Shown here piece after piece: positions 1 through 5,361 of a DNA stretch of 5,361 nucleotides (position 1 is its first letter; every line of letters begins with the position of its first letter). The stretch is taken from NCBI GenBank assembly GCA_964354995.1, contig CAYHBQ010000035.1, positions 1-5,361 on the forward strand. Reading direction: 5' to 3'. This DNA is from JBBSZK01 sp964354995. GTDB taxonomy: Archaea; Nanobdellota; Nanobdellia; Pacearchaeales; GW2011-AR1. The position numbers and the translations under genes were made by a program. The notes beneath the pieces were generated by a model. That model had not been told where the DNA came from. It did no database searches and saw only the letters and a list, made by a program, of their open reading frames with translations.

Positions 1-964
1 GCACATGCCCAAGCCCAAACATCTCAATCACTAATCCCTTATATCCATGCATACGATAATAATCAAGTATATCGGGCGTCTGCCCAGGATACGGTTTAAT
101 CAATGCGATTTTATCATTAAACGTCACATCCAATTCGCCAGTTCCTTCATTACGTGCCTTAAATTGAGAGAGCATTTCGACTTTATCAGACCATACTTTA
201 GCAAGCGGCTCGCAATTAATCGGCTTGAAAGCATCACGGCGAGAGGTATGCGTTTTTCTCACTTTCGTTCCGCGAAGAGCATAGCAAAAATCATCATTGA
301 GAGTTGCATGTCCAACAATCATGACTTCAGCACAATCAGAAAGAGCCATTCTTGCTGCGCATTCCAAATTAAGTTCTGCATCACTACTAGCTCGATCGCT
401 ACTCCTCTGCGAGTACGTCAGTACAACAGGTTTTTTCAAATCGCGCAAAAAGAAAGACAGCGCGGCGGCAGTATAGTGCAGCGTATCAGTTCCGTGTGTT
501 ATTACTACTCCTCTAATCGAAGGATCATCCAGTATTTTTTGCACACTCTCCGCAATCTTAATCCACTCTCGCGAACCCATATTCTCGCTCAAAATCATGA
601 AAGGCACATCAAGCCGCTTGACATTCACCTTTTCGAACAACTTAGGATAAAATCGAGCAAATTCAGAAACATTAGTTATTGAGTTTACTCCTCCAGTTTT
701 TGCATCAAGTTTACTTGCAATCGTTCCTCCTGTCATTACCAGCCCAATGGACGGCAGTCCCTTTTTCTGCACTAAAGGAACAGATTTCTTTTCAACAGAC
801 CCAGATCGAATAACCTCGCTCCCTAAAATATGGTCTTTAGGGATTCCAATGTTATACCCTGAAGAGAGTTTTACCAATACAACTGAAGGATCATAACTCT
901 CAAGCAAAGTACATTCAAGTTCTTCGCGTGCCAGTCGTAATCGTACATAATCTCCAGAGTTCAT
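1..964 (-). CDS. gatD: Glu-tRNA(Gln) amidotransferase subunit D, 5' part (cut by window edge)
   Basis: GatD is the asparaginase-like subunit of the archaeal GatDE amidotransferase. It releases ammonia from an amide donor, and GatE uses that ammonia to convert Glu-tRNA(Gln) to Gln-tRNA(Gln) in the cytoplasm. I translated 321 codons. Residues 1-55 match the small N-terminal beta domain of GatD (GDYVRLRL, GYNIGIP). The asparaginase core then follows: TGGTIAS at 78-84, THGTDT at 156-161, LTYSQRSSDRASSDAELN at 182-199, GHATLNDDF at 218-226, and GTKVRKTHTSRRDAF at 232-246. By family alignment the catalytic set is T81, T159, D160 and K237, all present. Family members are usually somewhat over 400 residues, so roughly the last quarter lies left of the window. 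The ATG at 964 is preferred because a TATA-like box is centred 25 nt upstream; an in-frame GTG at 967 abuts it. gatE is not visible. The N-terminal domain separates it from plain asparaginase. Confidence 0.95.
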   Translation of the reverse strand, partial: MNSGDYVRLRLAREELECTLLESYDPSVVLVKLSSGYNIGIPKDHILGSEVIRSGSVEKKSVPLVQKKGLPSIGLVMTGGTIASKLDAKTGGVNSITNVSEFARFYPKLFEKVNVKRLDVPFMILSENMGSREWIKIAESVQKILDDPSIRGVVITHGTDTLHYTAAALSFFLRDLKKPVVLTYSQRSSDRASSDAELNLECAARMALSDCAEVMIVGHATLNDDFCYALRGTKVRKTHTSRRDAFKPINCEPLAKVWSDKVEMLSQFKARNEGTGELDVTFNDKIALIKPYPGQTPDILDYYRMHGYKGLVIEMFGLGHV

Positions 965-984
965 CACCTAGCAAATAAGGCATG

Positions 985-993
985 TTATAAAAA
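985..993 (-). promoter_or_regulatory. TATA-like box of gatD, overlapping the protease stop codon
   Basis: On the minus strand the sequence TTTTTATAA is centred near 989, 25 nt before the gatD ATG at 964. That is the distance expected between an archaeal TATA box and its transcription start, so a leaderless gatD mRNA is predicted. The last three bases of the box are the TAA stop codon of the upstream protease gene. The T5 run could also help end the protease transcript. This is inferred from spacing and composition only. Confidence 0.6.
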
Positions 994-3132
994 TCTACCG
1001 AGAAGTTTAAGAACGAAGAATAAAAGAGCTAACAAAAAAACGTATATTAACAAAATAAATAAAAATGAAGAATTTGTATTCGAAAAAGATTTAGATTCAC
1101 TAGACGAGTTAGTAAAATTAGAAAGAGAAGAGACCGAATCATTAAAAACAGGTGCTCGAGACGTATCAGATAAAGGAGTAAATGAATCGTTAATAAACGA
1201 ATAATTTACTTTCTTTCTAGAAGAACCTCCGCCACCGCCTGAAGAGCCCTGACCTGAGTCAGGAGCAGTCACCGAGAAACGAAGGTCCTCGATAGAAGAA
1301 GTATGATTATACGAATCGTAACAAGAAACGTTCCAGGAGTACACCCCTGGCACAAAATCGTAATCGAAGGTTTTCTCAGAATCATTTCCCAAAAAGGGAA
1401 ATTCAAGCGACTGCATAAAAAGAACGCAAGAAGTAAAAGAAGAATCAGTCACGAGTACGTCAAATGTGATATGTTGATTAGAAGAGACAAATGAGGAACT
1501 ATTCTGTGGAGAAAAAACCTCAATAGAGGGAAAATCATTGTCAACCAAAAGGAACTCTGAAGAAGTATAATTCCGCGCATCGGAGGCGTTGCACAATGCA
1601 ACAAAAGATTCTTCAGGATTATAAGAAATAACTTCCGTAGTAATGCCTTCTTCGGTACGAGCACTAAAGTTTTTACTCTCTTCAAAGATAGTAGAACCGG
1701 AAAAATTGAAAATAGTAAGGGACATTGCAGTTAATTGCCAGTCAGAAGAGTTACACAAGAAGTCATACCTAGAAAAGGTACTGTTCTGTCCGTCTGTATC
1801 GTTAAACGAATTATTTGTTGAAGTTGATCGCAAAAACGTTATCGAAACATTGGGAAAATCTATGTCAAGAGCCATAAGCGCATTAAAAAGGTTTATGCGT
1901 GTAAAATTATATCCGTATTGTTCTCCCCATATATCCTCGTGAATAGGTACTCCCGTGAGGTACAATAAATCCTCAAGACTCGAAGGAGAAAGAACACGAT
2001 TGTTATGATGTAAAAAGCCATTAAGCGCTGCAATAGATCCCGAAACCATCGGGGTTGCCATAGAGGTGCCGGAGAGGATACAGTAGCTCGTATTTGCGGA
2101 ACATAAATACGACAAATCTGCTCCTACGACAGGGAACGTTGAGTTTATCGAACCGCCAGGAGCAAACAATTTTACCCAAGAAGCATAATTAGAGAAGAAG
2201 CTTATGGCATCGTCTTTATCACTAGACCCAACAGGAATAACCCCAGGCAAACAAGCGGGGGCCGCGGTACCAACGGGATATTCATCATTTCCTGTTGCAG
2301 AAACAACTGAAATGTTCTTCGCAACTGCCGCTGAAACTGCTTCATATAACGTCGGAAAAGTTTCAATACAAAGAGTTTGATTTTCATAGGGCCACGTTCC
2401 CAAACTCATAGAAATAACAGAAATGTTGTAATCAGAAGCATGTTCAATACACCAGTCAAGACCATTGATTAAAATAAACATAGAAGTTTCTTCGGCATGG
2501 TCGGAAAAGACCTTAACAGAAGCAATTCCCGTTGAAGGAGCCATACCTATAATTGTTCCGGAAGCAGTAACTATTCCTGCAACATGAGTTCCGTGTCCAA
2601 TCGTATCAAAAGAACTTTCGTTAATAAAACATTGTCCTTCAGATGAATTGGATACACAATCGACAGTACCGCCGACAATATTAGCCTGAGATAAATCAGG
2701 ATGCGTAAAATCAACCCCTGTATCAATAACACAAACCGATTCTTCTATTCCAGTGACATTCATCCCCCCAACTTGAAAAGCATGAACTTCACTCGCATTA
2801 ACAATATGAAGTGAATCTTGCAAAAATAAGGAGAATCTCTTATCGGCCTCTATAGAAGCAACAGAAGGATTGTTATAAAGAGAAGTTAATTCGTTAAGAG
2901 TAATAGTCGCCACCACCGCTCCAAAAGAGTATTCTTTAATAATCGGAATACCGAGATCACGGGCGTGAAAACCATTACGCAACGTAATAAAGACCAGCGT
3001 CGAATTATGAGTTGCAAGCTCAATTCGCACGTTTGGATCGACCATGGGATGGTCTGCAGGGTGCGCCTGCACAAACATAAAAGAAAACACGAGCACTAAA
3101 AAAAGAGGAGGAGCACTGAATAGTTTAACCAT
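985..3132 (-). CDS. Secreted, C-terminally anchored subtilisin-family (S8) serine protease
   Basis: Complete 715-residue precursor of an extracellular serine endopeptidase. Residues 1-23 form a signal peptide with likely cleavage after VQA. Residues about 35-104 resemble an I9-type inhibitory propeptide (ending near VASIEADKRF). The S8 catalytic domain spans about 128-422: Asp137 in VCVIDTGVDFTHPDL, His180 in GHGTHVAGI, oxyanion Asn282 in SATGNDE and Ser357 in GTSMATP, so the triad is intact. Two beta-rich, Ig-like regions follow (about 425-530 and 533-622), the second with the PS-IEVFSPQNSS...YSWNVSCYDS pattern seen in archaeal surface proteins. Then come a poly-Gly linker (629-638), a Ser/Asn/Thr-rich stalk and one membrane helix (about 689-709) with a short basic tail. 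The mature enzyme should therefore stay attached to the cell surface, facing outward. There are 12 cysteines, several in plausible disulfide pairs, and 29 N-X-S/T sequons. Met replaces the His common after the serine motif (TPMV instead of TPHV). Substrate unknown. Confidence 0.94.
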   Translation of the reverse strand: MVKLFSAPPLFLVLVFSFMFVQAHPADHPMVDPNVRIELATHNSTLVFITLRNGFHARDLGIPIIKEYSFGAVVATITLNELTSLYNNPSVASIEADKRFSLFLQDSLHIVNASEVHAFQVGGMNVTGIEESVCVIDTGVDFTHPDLSQANIVGGTVDCVSNSSEGQCFINESSFDTIGHGTHVAGIVTASGTIIGMAPSTGIASVKVFSDHAEETSMFILINGLDWCIEHASDYNISVISMSLGTWPYENQTLCIETFPTLYEAVSAAVAKNISVVSATGNDEYPVGTAAPACLPGVIPVGSSDKDDAISFFSNYASWVKLFAPGGSINSTFPVVGADLSYLCSANTSYCILSGTSMATPMVSGSIAALNGFLHHNNRVLSPSSLEDLLYLTGVPIHEDIWGEQYGYNFTRINLFNALMALDIDFPNVSITFLRSTSTNNSFNDTDGQNSTFSRYDFLCNSSDWQLTAMSLTIFNFSGSTIFEESKNFSARTEEGITTEVISYNPEESFVALCNASDARNYTSSEFLLVDNDFPSIEVFSPQNSSSFVSSNQHITFDVLVTDSSFTSCVLFMQSLEFPFLGNDSEKTFDYDFVPGVYSWNVSCYDSYNHTSSIEDLRFSVTAPDSGQGSSGGGGGSSRKKVNYSFINDSFTPLSDTSRAPVFNDSVSSLSNFTNSSSESKSFSNTNSSFLFILLIYVFLLALLFFVLKLLGRFL

Positions 3133-3143
3133 AATAACTGCAC

Positions 3144-3149
3144 AAAAAA
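3144..3149 (-). terminator. Possible oligo-T termination signal after proS
   Basis: A run of six T on the minus strand begins 24 nt after the proS stop codon. Archaeal transcripts often end at such runs without a hairpin. It lies between the protease TATA-like box and its start codon, upstream of the predicted protease transcription start, so it could act only on transcripts arriving from proS. Evidence is composition and position only. Confidence 0.3.
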
Positions 3150-3153
3150 GGTC

Positions 3154-3162
3154 TATTTAAAA
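3154..3162 (-). promoter_or_regulatory. TATA-like box of the S8 protease gene
   Basis: TTTTAAATA on the minus strand is centred near 3158, 26 nt before the protease ATG at 3132. Transcription would start at or next to the start codon, giving a leaderless mRNA. No Shine-Dalgarno-like sequence precedes the ATG (the adjoining bases are GTTATT). A GC-rich patch (GGGGCGG) lies just upstream of the box, where the TFB recognition element sits. Inferred from spacing. Confidence 0.6.
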
Positions 3163-3172
3163 CCGCCCCTAA

Positions 3173-4615
3173 TTAGTAACTCCTACCGATATACACAACC
3201 GCACGCGCCTTCTCACCACATGCAATACAATTCCCGCTTACTTTTTCAGCCTCAAGCTTCGTGCCTCGCACGTCAGCCCCGCACTCTTTTTCAATCTTTT
3301 CCGCGCACGCCGTACCCTCACTACCAACTGAACAAAATCCGCAACGCACAACATTCCCTGCATCAATCAGTTTCTTCAACTCCCCAAACGTTTTTGCATC
3401 TTTTATTCGCCCCTTAAGCACGTGGTCTGCCTGCGCAATCAAATGAGCATCGTACTGCGCCCCAAAATTTCCAACATAGGCAACAAACTCTTTTTCAGAG
3501 ACAAATTCCTTTTTATTGATATCGCGTCGGTACACACTCAGTTTCTTCTCCGTAAGTTCGCTGTCTCCAATATCGACGCGCATCGGAACACCCTTAAGTT
3601 CCCACGTGTTAAACTTCTCACCCGGACTTACCTCGCGTGTATCAATCTCATACGAAATATCTGCAGGCAATTTTTTAGCAAGTTCTTGTGCCTTCTTTTC
3701 TGCGCGTTCATTGAGCGGAACAAACACAATCTGCTTAGGTGCAATACCCCACGGCAATCGAAGCCCCTTATCATCCCCATGGGTAATAATGACGCTCGCA
3801 AAAATACGAGAAATCGCAGGCCCATAGCAGGTCGACCACGGCGTACATTCCGTGCCCGAAGCATCTTTAAATTTCACATCAAACGCCTTGAGGAATTCCT
3901 GTCGGATAAGATGTGTTGACGGTTGCTGTACAAATTTCCCATCGGGATTTAACACATCTGCCGCAAACGTCCTATGTGCCCCAGGGAACTTGTCCCATGC
4001 AGGTCGTTCAAAAAACATAAACGGCAGCCCAAATACATCGTGAAGCACTTCACGAGTAGTGTCCATATCTTCGTGCACTTGTGTAAGCGCACCTTCTTGC
4101 GTAGCAAAAAGACAGTGCGTTTCAATCCAATGGAACTCACGCGAGCGAAGAAACGGTCGCGTTGCTTTTGTTTCATAACGAAATACCTGCGCGCGTTGAT
4201 ATGTCTTGAAAGGCAACTGCTTATACGAACGAAGCCACAACCCAAACATCTGATAAAAGGCAGTCTCGGACGTTGGCCGCAACGCAAGTTTTTCTTCAAA
4301 CTTCGTATCGCCTCCATCAGTAACCCAAAAAACTTGGGGAGTAAACCCTTTAACGTGCTGCGATTCGCGATTAAAATTTCCTTCGGGAATAACCGTCGGG
4401 AACCAATAGGGCTGGTGTCCTTTCGAGCGAAGTGCACGTTCAAGATAATCGTACATTTTTTCCATAGCAAGCACGCTCCACGGCTGAAACACTAAAAAGC
4501 CTTTTACATTATATCGTAAATCAGCCAATTCTGCCTTCTGTATAACTTCAGAGTACCATGCAGAAAAATCGCCTGATTTCGTAACAGACAACCCCTTATC
4601 GCCTTTAGATGCCAT
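3173..4615 (-). CDS. proS: Prolyl-tRNA synthetase, archaeal/eukaryotic type
   Basis: Complete class II aminoacyl-tRNA synthetase of 480 residues, the usual archaeal length. It joins L-proline to tRNA(Pro) using ATP in the cytoplasm. The catalytic core spans about 15-290: motif 1 region around VKGFLVFQPW (37-46), the TxE loop LRPTSET (112-118), motif 2 RYETKATRPFLRSREFHW (146-163), the WDKFPGA segment (207-213) and motif 3 around YGPAISRIFASVIITHGDDK (264-283). The anticodon-binding domain follows (about 293-395, starting APKQIVFVPLNERA). The C-terminal domain has six cysteines (425, 428, 437, 445, 463, 466), four of which probably bind zinc, and ends in AVVYIGRSY; a terminal Tyr is typical of this class and rules out the bacterial type, which has an editing insertion instead. 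The ATG at 4615 is supported by a TATA-like box 25 nt upstream and by the family-like N-terminus (DFSAWYSEVIQKAELAD). Motif 2 continues WIETH rather than the textbook WQEGH. Confidence 0.97.
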   Translation of the reverse strand: MASKGDKGLSVTKSGDFSAWYSEVIQKAELADLRYNVKGFLVFQPWSVLAMEKMYDYLERALRSKGHQPYWFPTVIPEGNFNRESQHVKGFTPQVFWVTDGGDTKFEEKLALRPTSETAFYQMFGLWLRSYKQLPFKTYQRAQVFRYETKATRPFLRSREFHWIETHCLFATQEGALTQVHEDMDTTREVLHDVFGLPFMFFERPAWDKFPGAHRTFAADVLNPDGKFVQQPSTHLIRQEFLKAFDVKFKDASGTECTPWSTCYGPAISRIFASVIITHGDDKGLRLPWGIAPKQIVFVPLNERAEKKAQELAKKLPADISYEIDTREVSPGEKFNTWELKGVPMRVDIGDSELTEKKLSVYRRDINKKEFVSEKEFVAYVGNFGAQYDAHLIAQADHVLKGRIKDAKTFGELKKLIDAGNVVRCGFCSVGSEGTACAEKIEKECGADVRGTKLEAEKVSGNCIACGEKARAVVYIGRSY

Positions 4616-4635
4616 CCCCAGATAGAGAAAGAACG

Positions 4636-4644
4636 TTATTAAAA
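4636..4644 (-). promoter_or_regulatory. TATA-like box of proS
   Basis: TTTTAATAA on the minus strand is centred near 4640, 25 nt before the proS ATG at 4615. This predicts a leaderless proS mRNA transcribed separately from the upstream unknown gene, whose stop codon is 59 bp away. The bases just before the ATG (ATCTGGGG) are not a well-placed ribosome binding site. Inferred from spacing and composition. Confidence 0.6.
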
Positions 4645-4668
4645 GATTGCGCTTAGATAGGTGTGCAC

Positions 4669-4674
4669 AAAAAA
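4669..4674 (-). terminator. Possible oligo-T terminator directly after the unknown gene
   Basis: Six T on the minus strand follow the TAG stop codon at 4677-4675 with no gap. This fits a hairpin-free archaeal termination signal, lying upstream of the proS promoter. The same 11 bases (TTTTTTGTGCA) occur after proS at 3149-3139, which hints at a shared element, though two copies prove little. Confidence 0.4.
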
Positions 4675-5220
4675 CTACTTGAGATACCGAATGTCTACAT
4701 CACGGCCACAATAAGTAGGGGCACTATCAACGCCGCGTTTCGAAAGCGTGTCTTGCATAAATTCAGGGCTTGAATCAGCACTAACGGGATACAACAGTTT
4801 TTGACCGTTAAAACGTAAGGCATATACGTGTTCAGCACCGGTAGTATCGTGAGTGATAACCCCAAACTGCCCATTTAGAAGATTATACGTGCGAAATCGA
4901 TCACCCTTAACAACGGGTTTGTGTCTTCCAATACCCTCGGCTTCTTGCGCATCTCTAAGCAGAGCAGTCAAATTTTTAGCAGAGTCGGGACGTGCCGCTG
5001 CAAGCAGGTTCACATTTGCTACGAGAATATCATTGTAGGCAGATACATCCGCAATCGTTCCCGAAGGAAACATATTGGTGGCCTTTGCGACCATATCTCC
5101 AGGAACCATATACACCGGGTGAGCGGGCAACTGATCCTTAACACCTTGACGCGTCAACGTCGCAAAATCGCCGGTAACCGGATAAAATTCAGTCGCAGGA
5201 CGTCGGCCCTCAAGAATCAA
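4675..5220 (-). CDS. Unrecognised 181-residue protein with uncertain start
   Basis: I do not recognise a family. The frame is open for over 180 codons with protein-like composition: charged and hydrophobic residues are mixed, and there is no signal peptide, membrane segment or low-complexity stretch. It is likely a soluble cytoplasmic protein with beta-rich C-terminal parts (for example KGDRFRTYNLLNGQFGVITH at 105-124 and HVYALRFNGQKLLYPV at 131-146) and one helical stretch (about 79-96). The single cysteine is C171 near the C-terminus. The start is uncertain. TTG at 5220 is the only usual start codon close to the 5' end of the frame. A TATA-like box centred near 5256 predicts transcription from about 5230, next to an in-frame ATT at 5229. 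An in-frame ATG at 5250 is cut off by TAA at 5238-5236 four codons later. The gene ends with TAG followed at once by a T run, 59 bp before proS. Presence of a gene is likely; function is unknown. Confidence 0.7.
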   Translation of the reverse strand: MILEGRRPATEFYPVTGDFATLTRQGVKDQLPAHPVYMVPGDMVAKATNMFPSGTIADVSAYNDILVANVNLLAAARPDSAKNLTALLRDAQEAEGIGRHKPVVKGDRFRTYNLLNGQFGVITHDTTGAEHVYALRFNGQKLLYPVSADSSPEFMQDTLSKRGVDSAPTYCGRDVDIRYLK

Positions 5221-5251
5221 AGGAACAATATTCGATTAGACAACAAACATT

Positions 5252-5260
5252 CTTTTATAA
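5252..5260 (-). promoter_or_regulatory. TATA-like box of the unknown gene
   Basis: TTATAAAAG on the minus strand is centred near 5256 and sits in an AT-rich patch (5251-5266). A transcript would start near 5229-5232. That is 9-12 nt before the TTG at 5220 and downstream of the in-frame stop at 5238-5236, which argues against use of the ATG at 5250. Inferred from spacing seen for the three neighbouring genes. Confidence 0.5.
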
Positions 5261-5332
5261 TTTAATCACAAGAATTCCTCGAAGCCCCGCCTGCCAAAAC
5301 AAAGCGGCGGGCAGGTTGCTTCGAGGTTTCAT
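5255..5332 (-). other. Questionable 25-codon reading frame spanning the inverted repeat
   Basis: An ATG at 5332 opens a 25-residue frame ending in TAA at 5257-5255. The peptide begins MKPRSNLPAALFWQAG and ends ILVIKL; it is mixed basic and hydrophobic. A TATA-like octamer (TATTTAAT, 5360-5353) is centred about 24-25 nt before the ATG, the same geometry as the certain genes. Against it, most of the codons are dictated by the inverted repeat at 5277-5326, and the frame is short enough to arise by chance. It is recorded for its promoter spacing, not as a confident gene. Confidence 0.15.
5277..5326. repeat. GC-rich inverted repeat (hairpin) in intergenic DNA
   Basis: CCTCGAAGC (5277-5285) pairs perfectly with GCTTCGAGG (5318-5326). 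Inside this, two mutually exclusive inner stems are possible: CCTGCC (5290-5295) with GGCAGG (5310-5315), or CCCGCC (5286-5291) with GGCGGG (5306-5311). The core is far more GC-rich than its AT-rich flanks. On the plus strand it is followed by a T-rich stretch (5327-5336), but no plus-strand gene is seen upstream of it. It could be a dispersed REP-like palindrome, a terminator or barrier for transcription entering from the right, or a structured RNA element. Only one copy lies in this window, so dispersal cannot be judged. Confidence 0.75.
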
Positions 5333-5361
5333 TTTTATGGTGAAGGTCGAGGATTAAATAC

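Noticed and set aside
47..682. Long plus-strand open frame (211 codons) opposite gatD
   Set aside because: It lies wholly antisense to a clearly recognised gene, its translation is rich in Arg, His, Ser and Ile without domain-like pattern, and no promoter is seen.
965..967. GTG as the gatD start
   Set aside because: It adds one residue only, and the TATA-like box spacing (22 nt versus 25 nt) fits the adjacent ATG better.
3422..4495. Plus-strand open frames of 165 and 173 codons, and a minus-strand 173-codon frame, overlapping proS
   Set aside because: The proS frame carries all family motifs over its full length; the others are by-products of its codon use.
985..4615. proS, protease and gatD as one operon
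   Set aside because: Gaps are short and strands agree, but each gene has its own TATA-like box at the leaderless distance, and T-runs lie in the gaps.
4921..5265. Plus-strand frame of 114 codons opposite the unknown gene
   Set aside because: The minus-strand frame is longer, has more protein-like composition and has a fitting TATA-like box and downstream T-run; the plus frame is basic and low in acidic residues. As neither has a known homologue, this rejection is less certain than the others.
5277..5336. Intrinsic terminator for a plus-strand gene (hairpin plus T-rich tail)
   Set aside because: No plausible plus-strand gene ends before it; the adjacent gene is on the minus strand and begins here.
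5338..5355. Plus-strand gene starting at ATGGTGAAGGTCGAGG
   Set aside because: The frame reaches TAA after six codons.
5277..5361. CRISPR repeat or insertion-sequence end
   Set aside because: There is only one palindrome, no regularly spaced copies, no transposase and no flanking target duplication.

Overview
This looks like a piece of an archaeal chromosome, most likely from a DPANN-type lineage (Woesearchaeota/Pacearchaeota-like). The reasons are: a GatD subunit, which is archaea-specific; an archaeal/eukaryotic-type prolyl-tRNA synthetase with a C-terminal cysteine (zinc) domain and terminal Tyr; AT-rich TATA-like boxes about 25 nt upstream of start codons with no leader; and a secreted protease with Ig-like repeats, a poly-Gly linker and a C-terminal membrane anchor, a style common in DPANN surface proteins. 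The lineage call is inference; the domain-level call (Archaea) is firm.

All convincing genes lie on the minus strand, so the biological order runs from high to low coordinates. 5221-5361: intergenic, with a GC-rich inverted repeat, a TATA-like box and a questionable 25-codon reading frame. 4675-5220: an unrecognised 181-residue protein with an uncertain, non-ATG start. 3173-4615: complete prolyl-tRNA synthetase (proS). 985-3132: complete secreted subtilisin-family (S8) protease of 715 residues. 1-964: 5' part of gatD, cut by the left edge.

The genes are tightly packed (gaps of 59, 40 and 20 bp), yet each of the three recognisable genes has its own TATA-like element centred 25-26 nt before its start codon. 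The window therefore reads as a run of separately transcribed, leaderless genes rather than one operon. Two of them serve tRNA charging: ProS makes Pro-tRNA, and GatD with its partner GatE (not visible) converts Glu-tRNA(Gln) to Gln-tRNA(Gln). The protease between them acts outside the cell and has no evident functional link. No RNA gene, CRISPR array, insertion sequence or defence system was seen. The most interesting points are promoter geometry (stop codons embedded in the next TATA box), the uncertain start of the unknown gene, and the heavily sequon-decorated protease.
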